Shown here: positions 17,073 through 26,514 of the stretch, one piece after another
Numbering within the stretch: position 1 is the first letter of the stretch
Layout of the letters: the number at the start of each line of letters is the position of its first letter
Notes under the pieces: model-generated
Told to the model about the DNA's origin: nothing
Databases searched by the model: none
What the model saw: only the letters and a program-made list of their open reading frames with translations
Assembly (NCBI GenBank): GCA_023434365.1
Contig: JAEYSV010000019.1
Location: 186,001-250,000 of the forward strand
Source of the DNA: Bacillota bacterium
GTDB taxonomy: Bacteria; Bacillota; Clostridia; Lachnospirales; Lachnospiraceae
Length of the DNA stretch: 64,000 nucleotides
Direction: 5' to 3'
Made by a program: the position numbers and the translations under genes

Positions 17073-19106
17073 ATGAAAAAAACGGATATTTTCATAGGTT
17101 TGTATGTATTGGCAGCCGTTATTTTTCTAATTATTCCTATCCCAAACTGGTTTCTAGATTTTATGCTTGCTTTAAATATCTCAGTATCGATGATTATTTT
17201 ATTCAATGCCTTATTCTCAAAGGAAGCATTGGATATGGCAAGCTTTCCAAGTATATTACTTTTTACCACCATTTTTAGAATAGGGTTGAATGTATCCTCA
17301 ACGAAACTTATTTTAAGTGATGGAGACCCTGGACAGGTTGTAAAAACCTTTGGTAGTTTTGTTGGTGGTAATGATATTGTAATAGGAGCAATCATATTCC
17401 TGATATTACTCTTGGTTCAGTTTATTGTAATTAATAAAGGTTCTGAACGTGTTTCTGAAGTAACAGCAAGGTTTACCCTTGATGCAATGCCGGGAAAGCA
17501 GATGGCAATTGATGCTGACTTAAATACCGGGGCAATTACGGATGCACAAGCAAAGGAACGAAGAGAGCACCTTCAGATGGAATCCACCTTTTTTGGAGCC
17601 ATGGATGGTGCAACAAAGTACGTGAAGGGAGATGCCATTGCGGGTTTAATTATAACCGTGATCAACTTCGCCGGTGGATTATTTATCGGTGTAATGAGGA
17701 TGGGTCTTCCAATGAATGAAGCAATCGATAAGTATATGTTACTTACGATTGGTGATGGTCTGGTAAGTCAGTTGCCATCTCTCTTGATATCGTTAGCAAC
17801 CGGTATTTTGGTTACCAAAGTTAGTAAGGAAGCTGATATTGGAGATATTTTAATTAAACAGCTATTTTCTATTCCCAAGGTTCTATATATGGTGGGAGGC
17901 AGTATGATATTTCTTGGCCTGGTAACACCACTTCCGGCAATCGTCTTTCTCATTTATGGAGGAGCATTTGTATACACCGGCTATGCGATGAATAAACGGA
18001 TGGGTATCATGGCCATTGAAGAAGAGGTGTCAGAAGAAGAAGAGGGGGCGGAAGAAATCAGACGTCCAGAAAATGTGGTATCGTTATTGCAGGTTGACCC
18101 AATTGAGTTGGAATTTGGATATGGGATTATACCGTTAGCAGACGTAAATCAGGGCGGCGATCTATTAGATCGAATTGTCATGATCAGAAGACAGGTAGCT
18201 TTAGAGTTAGGTAGTGTTGTGCCGATGGTTCGTTTGCGTGATAATATTCAGTTGAATCCAAATCAGTATGTAATAAAAATCAAAGGCATTCCTGTTAGTG
18301 AAGGTGAGATTCTATTTGATCATTATATGGCCATGAATCCTGGTTATGTTGAGGATGAGATTACGGGAATTCCAACCTTTGAACCATCATTTCATTTACC
18401 AGCCGTCTGGATTACTGAATCTTCTAGAGAACGTGCTGAATCACTGGGATATACAGTTGTTGACCCACCATCCATCATGGCAACGCATTTGATGGAAGTG
18501 ATTAGAAAGCACTTAGCTGAGCTACTAACCAGACAGGATGTGCAGAACCTAATAAATAATATTAACGAAGCTAATACTACATTAATCGGAGAACTAGTAC
18601 CAAAACTTTTAAGCGTAGGAGAAATCCAAAAAGTTCTTCAGAACCTTCTTAGTGAAGGGATTTCAATTAGAGATTTGATTACTATATTTGAAACATTAGC
18701 AGATAATGCAGCGGCGACCAGAGATACTGATGTGTTAACTGAGTATGTCAGACAAAGTTTAAAACGAGCAATTACTAATAAGTATTTCCCTGGCAATGAA
18801 ACCAACAGCGTGGTAACTTTGGATCCTCAGATTGAACAAGAAATAATGGCAAGTGTGAAACAAACCGAGCAGGGATCCTATCTGACATTAGAACCGGGCA
18901 AAGTACAAGGAATCCTTAATTCATTAAAGAATGAGGTAAATAAATTGGAAGAACTGGGAAGGAATCCGATAATTATAACTTCTCCAATTGTACGAATGTA
19001 TTTTAAAAAGTTGGTAAGCGACCATTTTGGTGACCTTATCGTTTTATCATACAATGAAATAGATGCTTCCGTTGAATTACAATCAGTAGGGATGGTGACT
19101 GTATAG
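17073..19106 (+). CDS. flhA: Flagellar export protein FlhA
   Basis: FlhA is the nonameric export-gate component that docks substrates and chaperones and couples to ion flow. The 677-residue protein has about eight N-terminal membrane segments (1-310). The FHIPEP-type loop includes RFTLDAMPGKQMAIDADLN, and the large C-terminal cytoplasmic domain begins near 345. AGGGAGGG precedes the ATG. Its stop overlaps the flhF start by 1 nt. Confidence 0.97.
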   Translation: MKKTDIFIGLYVLAAVIFLIIPIPNWFLDFMLALNISVSMIILFNALFSKEALDMASFPSILLFTTIFRIGLNVSSTKLILSDGDPGQVVKTFGSFVGGNDIVIGAIIFLILLLVQFIVINKGSERVSEVTARFTLDAMPGKQMAIDADLNTGAITDAQAKERREHLQMESTFFGAMDGATKYVKGDAIAGLIITVINFAGGLFIGVMRMGLPMNEAIDKYMLLTIGDGLVSQLPSLLISLATGILVTKVSKEADIGDILIKQLFSIPKVLYMVGGSMIFLGLVTPLPAIVFLIYGGAFVYTGYAMNKRMGIMAIEEEVSEEEEGAEEIRRPENVVSLLQVDPIELEFGYGIIPLADVNQGGDLLDRIVMIRRQVALELGSVVPMVRLRDNIQLNPNQYVIKIKGIPVSEGEILFDHYMAMNPGYVEDEITGIPTFEPSFHLPAVWITESSRERAESLGYTVVDPPSIMATHLMEVIRKHLAELLTRQDVQNLINNINEANTTLIGELVPKLLSVGEIQKVLQNLLSEGISIRDLITIFETLADNAAATRDTDVLTEYVRQSLKRAITNKYFPGNETNSVVTLDPQIEQEIMASVKQTEQGSYLTLEPGKVQGILNSLKNEVNKLEELGRNPIIITSPIVRMYFKKLVSDHFGDLIVLSYNEIDASVELQSVGMVTV

Positions 19107-20305
19107 TGATAATAAAAAAATACCAGGCTGAGTCAGAAATGCAAGCGATGATACTGGCAAAAGAAGAGCTAGGAAAAGATGCACTTGTAGTAAATGTTAA
19201 AAGCATTCGTCCAAAAGGAATCTATCGCTTGTTTAAAAAACCAATTGTTGAGATTACTGCAGCGGTAGATGATTACCCTGATAAAAAGAAAGAGACGAAA
19301 GAAGTATTCCTGACGACTTTTGAAAAAGAGAGAGTGCGCTTAGTCAGTGAGGATGCGCTGAATCGTGGAGATATTCTTTTGGACGACTCGGAGGAAGAGC
19401 CACACAAAAGAGAAAACAATAGCGAGTTAGAGGATAAGTTAAATAATCTTCAAAGCCTCCTTGAAAAGCAGATTGTTAAGGTGAATGAGGAGGAAAAGAA
19501 AGATTCTATATTTGACACCCCTACTGTAAAGCTGATAAGGAAACAATTAATTGACAATGAAGTATCAGAAGAAGTAGCAGACCAGATACTTCGGGAAATT
19601 CAAAAGAGTATCAGTAAAGATTCCTCCGTTGACAATGTCCTTTCCAATGTATATCAGAAAATCATACTTAAATTAGGACAACCTGCGACGATTACAATTA
19701 ATAATCAAACTACCAAATTTGTGTTTTTTGTTGGTCCTACCGGAGTTGGGAAAACGACTACCATTGCGAAAATCGCTTCAAGTTTAAAACTTAAACATAA
19801 GGTGAAAGTGGCGTTGATTACACTTGATACTTACCGAATTGCAGCCGTAGAACAATTAAGAACGTATGCTAATATCTTAGGAATTCCGCTGCAGGTAATC
19901 TATTCGGTAGATGAGGTAAAGAATTGCCGCGAGGAATATAGTGATTATGATATTGTACTCGTTGATACAGCCGGAAGAAGCCATAAGAATATTGAACAGC
20001 TTATGGATGTGGCGGATATGATAAAAGAGTTTCCTGACAAAGAAAAAGAAGTATATCTGGTTTTGAGCGCAACAACAAAATACAAAGATTTACTCCAAAT
20101 AATTCGCAGCTATGAAGCTTTGACAGATTACCGTATCGTTTTTACCAAGCTAGATGAAACAAGCACGTTAGGCAATCTGCTTAACATCAGAATGCTCACA
20201 AGAGCACCATTATCATACACTACTTATGGTCAGAACGTTCCGGATGACATAAGTAAAGCGAACTCAAGAAAAATTGCGAAACAACTTTTGGGAGGTAATG
20301 ATTAG
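19106..20305 (+). CDS. flhF: Flagellar SRP-like GTPase FlhF
   Basis: FlhF is an SRP-family GTPase that helps place and number flagella. The N-terminal B domain is variable and charged (about 1-150). The NG domain carries G1 GPTGVGKTTTIAKIAS (about 211-226), TLDTYRIAAVEQLRTYA (G2 region), DTAGRSHKN (G3) and TKLDE (G4). It starts with a GTG that shares one base with the flhA stop and ends sharing one base with the flhG start, so the three genes are tightly coupled. Confidence 0.95.
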   Translation: MIIKKYQAESEMQAMILAKEELGKDALVVNVKSIRPKGIYRLFKKPIVEITAAVDDYPDKKKETKEVFLTTFEKERVRLVSEDALNRGDILLDDSEEEPHKRENNSELEDKLNNLQSLLEKQIVKVNEEEKKDSIFDTPTVKLIRKQLIDNEVSEEVADQILREIQKSISKDSSVDNVLSNVYQKIILKLGQPATITINNQTTKFVFFVGPTGVGKTTTIAKIASSLKLKHKVKVALITLDTYRIAAVEQLRTYANILGIPLQVIYSVDEVKNCREEYSDYDIVLVDTAGRSHKNIEQLMDVADMIKEFPDKEKEVYLVLSATTKYKDLLQIIRSYEALTDYRIVFTKLDETSTLGNLLNIRMLTRAPLSYTTYGQNVPDDISKANSRKIAKQLLGGND

Positions 20306-21207
20306 TGGACCAGGCGCAACAATTAAGAAATATAATTAAAAAGCAGCAAGTAAGAGAACTTGGGCAGGCTAATAATGCGCGTAAAGCCATGAGTATTACG
20401 ATAACCAGCGGTAAAGGTGGTGTTGGTAAATCGAGTACAGCAGTAAACCTCGCCATATCACTAAGTGAACTTGGTAAGAAAGTAATTATTCTTGATGCGG
20501 ACTTTGGCTTAGCTAATATTGAGGTAATGTTTGGAATACGGCCAAAGTACTCTCTGGCAGATGTTATTTTCCGTGGAATGGAGATTGATAGCATCATAAC
20601 CCCAGGTCCAAGTAATATCGGATTCATTTCTGCGGGTTCTGGTATTCAGGAGTTAGCAAATTTATCAAGAGATCAGATAAGAAATATTTCAGAACGATTA
20701 TGGAAATTAGACCAACTGGCCGATTATATTATTATAGACACCGGTGCTGGTATTTCAGATAGTGTTTTGCAGTTTATTTATGCAAGTGATATTACATTAA
20801 TTATTACTACACCAGAGCCTACCTCCATTACAGATGCTTACGCAATGTTAAAAGCAGTCAACAATATGTCTAGTGAACAAGCATCCAGGCATAATATTCG
20901 AATGCTAGCTAATAGGGTAGAAAGTTATAACGAGGGAGAGATACTTTTTGCGAAGCTAAATACAGTAGTAAGCAAGTTTTTGCTGGTGAAGCCGCAGTAT
21001 ATTGGCTGTATATTTCAGGATAAGCTGATATCACGTTCTGTGATGGATCAAAAACCAGTGAAGCTATTAGCTCCTAATTCAAATTCATCAAAACAGTATG
21101 ATGAAATTGCAGCTATCATTGATAGCCGGTTTACGAAAGAACAAAATACAAGAAAAGGAATTCTGAGTTTGTTTACGAATACATTGTTTGGCAACCGGAA
21201 TTCATAA
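20305..21207 (+). CDS. flhG: MinD-like ATPase FlhG (YlxH/FleN)
   Basis: FlhG is a ParA/MinD-type ATPase that activates FlhF GTP hydrolysis and limits flagellar number. The N-terminus contains the FlhF-activating Gln-rich helix (DQAQQLRNIIKKQ). Next come the deviant Walker A SGKGGVGKSSTAVNLA (about 34-49), LDADFGLANIEVMFG, and IIDTGAGISD in the switch region. GTG is the start codon and overlaps flhF by one base. The B. subtilis partner also interacts with FliY and FliM. Confidence 0.94.
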   Translation: MDQAQQLRNIIKKQQVRELGQANNARKAMSITITSGKGGVGKSSTAVNLAISLSELGKKVIILDADFGLANIEVMFGIRPKYSLADVIFRGMEIDSIITPGPSNIGFISAGSGIQELANLSRDQIRNISERLWKLDQLADYIIIDTGAGISDSVLQFIYASDITLIITTPEPTSITDAYAMLKAVNNMSSEQASRHNIRMLANRVESYNEGEILFAKLNTVVSKFLLVKPQYIGCIFQDKLISRSVMDQKPVKLLAPNSNSSKQYDEIAAIIDSRFTKEQNTRKGILSLFTNTLFGNRNS

Positions 21208-21219
21208 AGAGGTGATTAT

Positions 21220-21984
21220 TTGGTTCATAATATTATCATGTTAGGCGATAAGTTAATGTTAACGAGATATGATAATTACAACAACAAGTCGGAGAATAAA
21301 CAATATATCAGTACAGTACTTGATTGTATAGATAATGATATTTTGCATATTGCAATGCCGATTGAAAATAATCAACTGATTCCCCTCTCTATCGGAGAAC
21401 AATTAGGTCTCTGTTTTTATTCTAAAAAAGGCATATATCAGTCAGAAGGTATTGTTAAAGAGAGACTGAAGGAAGGCAACGCCTTTCTCTGCGTTGTACA
21501 GTTGACTGAGGAGCTTATTAAAATACAACGTAGGCAGTATTATCGGTTACAAACTCTGATGGATATCTATTACCGTGAATACTCTGAGGAAGAAATAAAT
21601 TATAAAAATCAGCTTAAATTGAGTGGTTTTGTGAGTGTGGAAGAACAAATCGATTGTTATAATCATTTGAATGATTTAAAGAGGGAGTTTAAACCTGCTA
21701 TTTTGACAGATATCAGTGGCGGAGGTGCAAGATTTAATTGTGCTGACCAGCTTAAGAAAGGGCAATATCTTAAACTGAAGCTTACGCTTAACACAAAAGG
21801 CGGAGAGTTTATATATGTACTCGAAGCTGTGACGATTGCTTCTATAAAATTACTAAATAAGACGAATGTATATGAAAACCATATTGAATTTAGTAATATC
21901 GATATAAAACAACGAGAAACAATAATTCGCTTTGTATTCGAGGAAGATAGAAAACAACGTAGAAGAGAAAAAGGGTTGATATGA
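21220..21984 (+). CDS. PilZ-domain c-di-GMP effector, YcgR-like
   Basis: A 254-residue protein with an N-terminal YcgR-like beta domain (about 1-100) and a C-terminal PilZ domain. Both c-di-GMP-binding motifs are present: RRQYYRL (about 105-111, RxxxR type) and DISGGGARF (about 166-174, DxSxxG type). I infer that it slows or stops the motor when c-di-GMP is high, as YcgR and B. subtilis MotI (DgrA) do. The start is TTG after GAGGTGAT. It lies between flhG and cheB, a common clostridial position. Confidence 0.88.
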   Translation: MVHNIIMLGDKLMLTRYDNYNNKSENKQYISTVLDCIDNDILHIAMPIENNQLIPLSIGEQLGLCFYSKKGIYQSEGIVKERLKEGNAFLCVVQLTEELIKIQRRQYYRLQTLMDIYYREYSEEEINYKNQLKLSGFVSVEEQIDCYNHLNDLKREFKPAILTDISGGGARFNCADQLKKGQYLKLKLTLNTKGGEFIYVLEAVTIASIKLLNKTNVYENHIEFSNIDIKQRETIIRFVFEEDRKQRRREKGLI

Positions 21985-21985
21985 C

Positions 21986-22564
21986 ATGAAAAAACTACTA
22001 GTTATAGTGAGCTCCACTGGCGGGCCGAAAGCACTGCAACGTGTCGTACCATTATTGCCGAAGAACATACCATGTCCGGTGTTGATAGTTCAACATATGC
22101 CTGCTGGTTTCACGGTATCTTTAGCAAACAGGCTTAATGGCTTAAGTAAGCTAGAAGTAAAAGAGGTGGAAGATAATGATATTATTGAGGATTCGAAGGT
22201 TTACATTGCAAAAGGTGGTAATCAGTTAAGAATAACCTCACAAGGTGGCCGTCACAAAGCAGTGCTTAGTGATGAAGAAGGAATGTATGGTTTGCGGCCT
22301 TGTGCAGATATTACTATAAAATCTTTAGTAAACTCATCCTACGATGAGATTGTATGCGTAATTATGACTGGAATGGGAAGAGACGGTACGGAGGGAACAC
22401 GTACGTTAAAGAGTAAAAAGAAGGTATATACAATTGCGCAGGATAAAGAGTCATCCACAGTATACGGAATGCCCAGAGTTATATTTGAAGAGGGACTTGC
22501 TGATGAAGTGGTTCCGCTTGACAATATTACGAAGGCAATAACAAAAATTATGGAGGTGCATTAG
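21986..22564 (+). CDS. cheB: Stand-alone CheB-type methylesterase domain
   Basis: This is the catalytic domain of the receptor methylesterase/deamidase only (192 residues). The catalytic Ser is in VSSTGGPKAL, the His in VQHMPAGFT and the Asp in MTGMGRDGTEG. The usual N-terminal receiver domain is absent: the protein begins directly with MKKLLVIVSSTGG, 1 nt after the PilZ gene. Phosphorylation-controlled feedback through CheB would therefore not work in the standard way. No cheR is present in the window. Confidence 0.93.
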   Translation: MKKLLVIVSSTGGPKALQRVVPLLPKNIPCPVLIVQHMPAGFTVSLANRLNGLSKLEVKEVEDNDIIEDSKVYIAKGGNQLRITSQGGRHKAVLSDEEGMYGLRPCADITIKSLVNSSYDEIVCVIMTGMGRDGTEGTRTLKSKKKVYTIAQDKESSTVYGMPRVIFEEGLADEVVPLDNITKAITKIMEVH

Positions 22565-22565
22565 G

Positions 22566-24617
22566 ATGGATATGAATCAGTATTTAGATATTTTCATTGA
22601 CGAGACCAAAGAACATTTACAGAATCTTAATGAGCAAATTCTCATATTAGAGAAAGAGCCAGAAAACGAGGCGACAATTAACGAGATCTTTCGTGCGGCT
22701 CATTCGCTAAAAGGAATGGCTGGAACTATGGGCTATAAAAGAATGCAGCGCTTAACTCATGATCTTGAAAATGTTTTCCAAGAAATACGTAATGGTAAGA
22801 TGAAAGTGAATGATTCATTAGTGGATATTCTTTTCAAAGGACTTGATGCATTGGAAGGATATCTTGCAAATATTCAGTCTAATGCAAATGAGGGATCCGA
22901 AGATAATGAAGCGATTATTAATGCGCTTAATGATATCTTAAAGAATGGTCTTTCACAGCAAGTAGTGAATGTGGCCAAAGTCGAAACAGCAGCGACCATA
23001 GTTACCCCGCAAGCTGCATACACTCCGCTAACCTTAGCTGAGCATGAAAACCATGCTGCTTATGAAGCGGTAAAAGCAGGCAGTAATGTATTTGGAATGA
23101 CGGTACATATTAGTGAAACATGTATCCTGAAATCTGCAAGAGCATTTTTAGTATTTAAGAACCTAGAGGAACTTGGAACCGTTATTAAATCAGAGCCAGG
23201 TGTTCAGGAAATAGAAGATGAGCGCTTTGATTTACAGTTTAGTATTGTGTTCATCACAAAAGCTTCTAAGGAAACTGTAAGAAGTAAAATTATGAATGTT
23301 TCTGAGGTAAAGGATGTTGTGATTGAAGAGGTAAAAACAACTACCCCTGTTAATACACAGCGTAACGTTGAGATAGGAAGCAATAAAACAGATAAGGCTG
23401 AATCAGATGCAAGCGGTAAGGACAACAAAAATGCAAAAGCAACAACGTCCAAACCAGTCGTTAACCGTTCAGTTCGAGTAGATATCGAAAAGTTAGATGT
23501 ATTAATGAATTTAGTTAGTGAATTGATTATTGCTAAAAACGGTCTCGTAAGCATCAATACATCAGAAAAGACGGAGTCTAGTCAGACAAGCTTTAATGAA
23601 CAGATTGAATACTTAGAGCGTGTTACAACAAATCTACATGAATCTGTAATGAAAGTTCGAATGGTTCCAATTGAAAGTGTGGTAAATCGTTTCCCACGTA
23701 TGATTCGTGATATTTCCAAGAAACTGAATAAGCCGATGGAACTATATATGAGTGGAGAAGAAACAGAACTTGACCGTACCGTAATTGATGAAATCGGGGA
23801 TCCTTTAATGCACTTACTTCGTAATGCAGCTGATCACGGTCTTGAGAGTAGTGATGAACGTATCGCAAAAGGAAAAAATCCAAGCGGCTCGGTGTATCTA
23901 AACGCTTATCAGGATGGAAATAATGTTGTAATTGAAGTAAAAGATGATGGCGCCGGAATAGATGTTCAAAAGGTGCGTAATAAAGCAATTCAAAAAGGTG
24001 TCATTACTGAAGAACAAGCAGATTCAATGACTGAAAAAGAGATTATCGGTTTATTATTCCGTCCTAGCTTTTCAACTGCAGAACAGGTATCTGATTTGTC
24101 AGGCAGGGGAGTAGGGCTTGATGTTGTAAAAACTAAGATTGAAGCACTTGGTGGAGATATTGAAGCGAAGACAGTTCTTTCTGAAGGAAGTACCTTTATT
24201 ATTCGTCTGCCACTTACATTAGCAATTATTCAAGCGCTCATGGTGGAAGTTGGAACAGAAAAATATGCAATTCCATTAAGCAATATTCAGACAATCGAAG
24301 ATATTCAGTATAATGAAATTCGTCATGTACATGGACAGGAAGTGATTAATTTACGTGGAAACGTACTTCCAATCATTTATCTGGAAAAGGTTCTTGATGT
24401 AGATCCGCTTGAAGTGAAGCCTCAAAGTCTTACTGTTGTTGTAGTATCTAAGGGCGAAAAATATGCAGGGCTTGTAGTGGACAATCTGATTGGACAACAG
24501 GAAGTAGTTATTAAGTCAATCAGTAAGTATATGGAAACCAATAAAATGATTGGTGGAGCGACTATTCTTGGTGACGGTGAAGTTGCACTAATCTTAGATG
24601 CAAATACTTTAATTTAA
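22566..24617 (+). CDS. cheA: Chemotaxis histidine kinase CheA
   Basis: CheA phosphorylates CheY in the receptor array. Domains in order are P1 with the phosphorylated His46 (RAAHSLKGMAGTMG), a P2-like domain (about 175-260), and P3 dimerisation (about 300-365). P4 kinase (about 370-545) has N box HLLRNAADHGLE, G1 DDGAGID and G2 GRGVGLDVV, and P5 (about 550-680) is CheW-like. The length of 683 residues is usual. The ATG at 22566 follows GGAGGTG by 7 nt and sits 1 nt after the cheB stop. Confidence 0.97.
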   Translation: MDMNQYLDIFIDETKEHLQNLNEQILILEKEPENEATINEIFRAAHSLKGMAGTMGYKRMQRLTHDLENVFQEIRNGKMKVNDSLVDILFKGLDALEGYLANIQSNANEGSEDNEAIINALNDILKNGLSQQVVNVAKVETAATIVTPQAAYTPLTLAEHENHAAYEAVKAGSNVFGMTVHISETCILKSARAFLVFKNLEELGTVIKSEPGVQEIEDERFDLQFSIVFITKASKETVRSKIMNVSEVKDVVIEEVKTTTPVNTQRNVEIGSNKTDKAESDASGKDNKNAKATTSKPVVNRSVRVDIEKLDVLMNLVSELIIAKNGLVSINTSEKTESSQTSFNEQIEYLERVTTNLHESVMKVRMVPIESVVNRFPRMIRDISKKLNKPMELYMSGEETELDRTVIDEIGDPLMHLLRNAADHGLESSDERIAKGKNPSGSVYLNAYQDGNNVVIEVKDDGAGIDVQKVRNKAIQKGVITEEQADSMTEKEIIGLLFRPSFSTAEQVSDLSGRGVGLDVVKTKIEALGGDIEAKTVLSEGSTFIIRLPLTLAIIQALMVEVGTEKYAIPLSNIQTIEDIQYNEIRHVHGQEVINLRGNVLPIIYLEKVLDVDPLEVKPQSLTVVVVSKGEKYAGLVVDNLIGQQEVVIKSISKYMETNKMIGGATILGDGEVALILDANTLI

Positions 24618-24630
24618 GGAGGACAACCGG

Positions 24631-25095
24631 ATGGCTAACGAGAAGGATAAGCAAACACTTGATGCAAAGCAATTTATTGTTGTTATGCTTGGATCAGAAC
24701 AATTTGGAATAGATATTACTTATATTGATAATATTGTAAGAATGCAACGAATTACGCGCGTTCCTAAAACAAAGAAGTATTTTAAGGGTGTAATTAACTT
24801 AAGAGGTGAAATCGTACCGGTAATGAGTTTGCGCCGTAAATTTCACTTAGAAGAAGATGAGTATACAAACAATACGCGTATTATTATTATGAAGCCAGAA
24901 GGTCATGATGCGATTGGCCTAATTGTCGATGAAGTACGTGAAGTTGTTACGTTAACAGAGGATGAAATTGAGAAAGTGAATTATACTGTTAACAACGATA
25001 AATATAAATATTTGCAGGGAATCGGAAAGTATAAGGACACACTGATTTCATTACTTAGTGTTCAAAGTGTTGTCATCGAAAAAGTTCCGGTTTAG
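24631..25095 (+). CDS. cheW: Chemotaxis coupling protein CheW
   Basis: CheW links receptors to CheA. The 154-residue single domain contains FGIDITYIDNIVRMQRITRV, VINLRGEIVPVMSLR and GLIVDEVREVV, all standard CheW patches. AAGGAGGAC precedes the ATG. It lies between cheA and cheC. Confidence 0.96.
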   Translation: MANEKDKQTLDAKQFIVVMLGSEQFGIDITYIDNIVRMQRITRVPKTKKYFKGVINLRGEIVPVMSLRRKFHLEEDEYTNNTRIIIMKPEGHDAIGLIVDEVREVVTLTEDEIEKVNYTVNNDKYKYLQGIGKYKDTLISLLSVQSVVIEKVPV

Positions 25096-25107
25096 ATAGG
25101 AGCATAC

Positions 25108-25725
25108 ATGGGCAATCTGGATCTAAATAATCTTAACGATGTTCAATTTGATGTGTTAAAAGAAATAGGAAATATTGGTGCTGGCAATGCAACAACCGCT
25201 TTATCTCAACTGATTAACAGTAAAATCGATATGAACGTGCCTAAGGTTCAGTTAATCCAAATCGATGCGTTGTCTGATATTGTTGGCGGCGCAGAGAACT
25301 TGGTAGTCGGAATATTGCTTACATTATGTGACGATATTGAGGGAATGATGATGTTTGTTCTGGAACAGTCTTCTGCTCATTATCTTGTTAATATCTTAAT
25401 GAATAAAAGTTTGGATGATTTTGGCGATTTCACAGAAATCGATTTGTCCGCCCTAAAAGAAATTGGCAATATTATTGCAGGTGCGTATTTGAGTTCATTA
25501 GCTACTCTGACTAATCTATGTATTACCGCATCGATTCCATATCTGTCTATAGATATGGCAGGAGCGATTCTTAGTGTGCCAGCAATAGAGTTTGGTAAAT
25601 TGGGAGACCATGCTTTATTGATACAGTCACAGTTTTGTGAAGATGAAACGGAAGTTAACGGATATTTTATCCTGATACCTACATTAGAGTCTTATCAAAA
25701 AATACTAACATCATTAGGATTGTAG
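25108..25725 (+). CDS. cheC: CheY-P phosphatase CheC
   Basis: CheC dephosphorylates CheY-P and, with CheD, forms the third adaptation system of Bacillus-type chemotaxis. Both active-site helices are present: LKEIGNIGAGNATTAL (about 13-28) and LKEIGNIIAGAYLSSL (about 115-130), each with the E-x2-N pair. The 205-residue length is normal. It is directly followed by cheD, its partner. Confidence 0.95.
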   Translation: MGNLDLNNLNDVQFDVLKEIGNIGAGNATTALSQLINSKIDMNVPKVQLIQIDALSDIVGGAENLVVGILLTLCDDIEGMMMFVLEQSSAHYLVNILMNKSLDDFGDFTEIDLSALKEIGNIIAGAYLSSLATLTNLCITASIPYLSIDMAGAILSVPAIEFGKLGDHALLIQSQFCEDETEVNGYFILIPTLESYQKILTSLGL

Positions 25726-25733
25726 GAGAATAT

Positions 25734-26219
25734 ATGGGTGAAATGATTAGAGTGGGAATGGCCGACATGAAGACCTGTACTGCACCGGATAGTCTTACTA
25801 CTCTTGGTCTTGGGTCTTGTGTTGGCATTGTCTTATATGATTTTAATAAGAAAGTCGCAGGAATGGTTCATATTATGCTTCCGGATAGCACGAAAATAAT
25901 GCATAACGAAAACAAATTTAAGTTTGCAGACACTGGAATCCAGGAAACATTAAATCATATGATCAGACGTGGGGCAGTTAAGACTCAGATAAAAGCAAAA
26001 ATAGCCGGTGGAGCACAGATGTTTTCCTTTCAGTCCAATAACGAACTATTACGAGTGGGTGACCGGAATGTGGAGGCGACAAAATATATTTTAAAGAACC
26101 TCGGGATTCCGATTGTAGCCGAAGATACGGGAGAATCATATGGTCGTACAATAGAATTTTATCCGGAAACGAGCGAACTTTATATTAAATCAGTGGGAAA
26201 AACACTGAAAATCTTGTAA
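25734..26219 (+). CDS. cheD: Chemoreceptor glutamine deamidase CheD
   Basis: CheD deamidates receptor glutamines and is inhibited by CheC. The catalytic Thr and Cys lie in LTTLGLGSCVGIVLYD and the His in MVHIMLPDS, giving a complete triad as in Thermotoga CheD. The GGA motif (IAGGAQMF) is also present. It is 161 residues long and follows cheC by 8 nt. Confidence 0.95.
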   Translation: MGEMIRVGMADMKTCTAPDSLTTLGLGSCVGIVLYDFNKKVAGMVHIMLPDSTKIMHNENKFKFADTGIQETLNHMIRRGAVKTQIKAKIAGGAQMFSFQSNNELLRVGDRNVEATKYILKNLGIPIVAEDTGESYGRTIEFYPETSELYIKSVGKTLKIL

Positions 26220-26232
26220 AAGAGGAAGAGTG

Positions 26233-26466
26233 ATGAAAGGTCGAATGTTACCTGCGATTGTTACATTAGTCGCTGCTTTACTATCTACAATAATATGTAT
26301 AGCAAAGCAAAGAGACGTAATTGAAAGTTTGGTTATTATACTCATTGTAAGCATTGTTTTTTATCTGCTTGGAAAAATTGGTGGTAAAATCATAAGCTTG
26401 GTGCTTAAGGAAGAGAAGCAACAGAAGGTTATCGATAACCAGGACGAGCAGTTAGAAAACGAATAA
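26233..26466 (+). CDS. Small two-helix membrane protein of unknown function
   Basis: A 77-residue protein with two hydrophobic segments (about 5-22, LPAIVTLVAALLSTIICIA, and 31-58, ESLVIILIVSIVFYLLGKIG) and a charged, Gln/Glu-rich tail. I do not recognise the family. It has a good ribosome site (GAGGAAG) and lies between cheD and sigD, so it is probably co-transcribed with the motility genes. A GTG at 26230 is an alternative start. Confidence 0.75.
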   Translation: MKGRMLPAIVTLVAALLSTIICIAKQRDVIESLVIILIVSIVFYLLGKIGGKIISLVLKEEKQQKVIDNQDEQLENE

Positions 26467-26514
26467 AGACTTTTAGAGTAATGTACTTAAGCAAGATTCT
26501 ATTGGAGGAAAATA

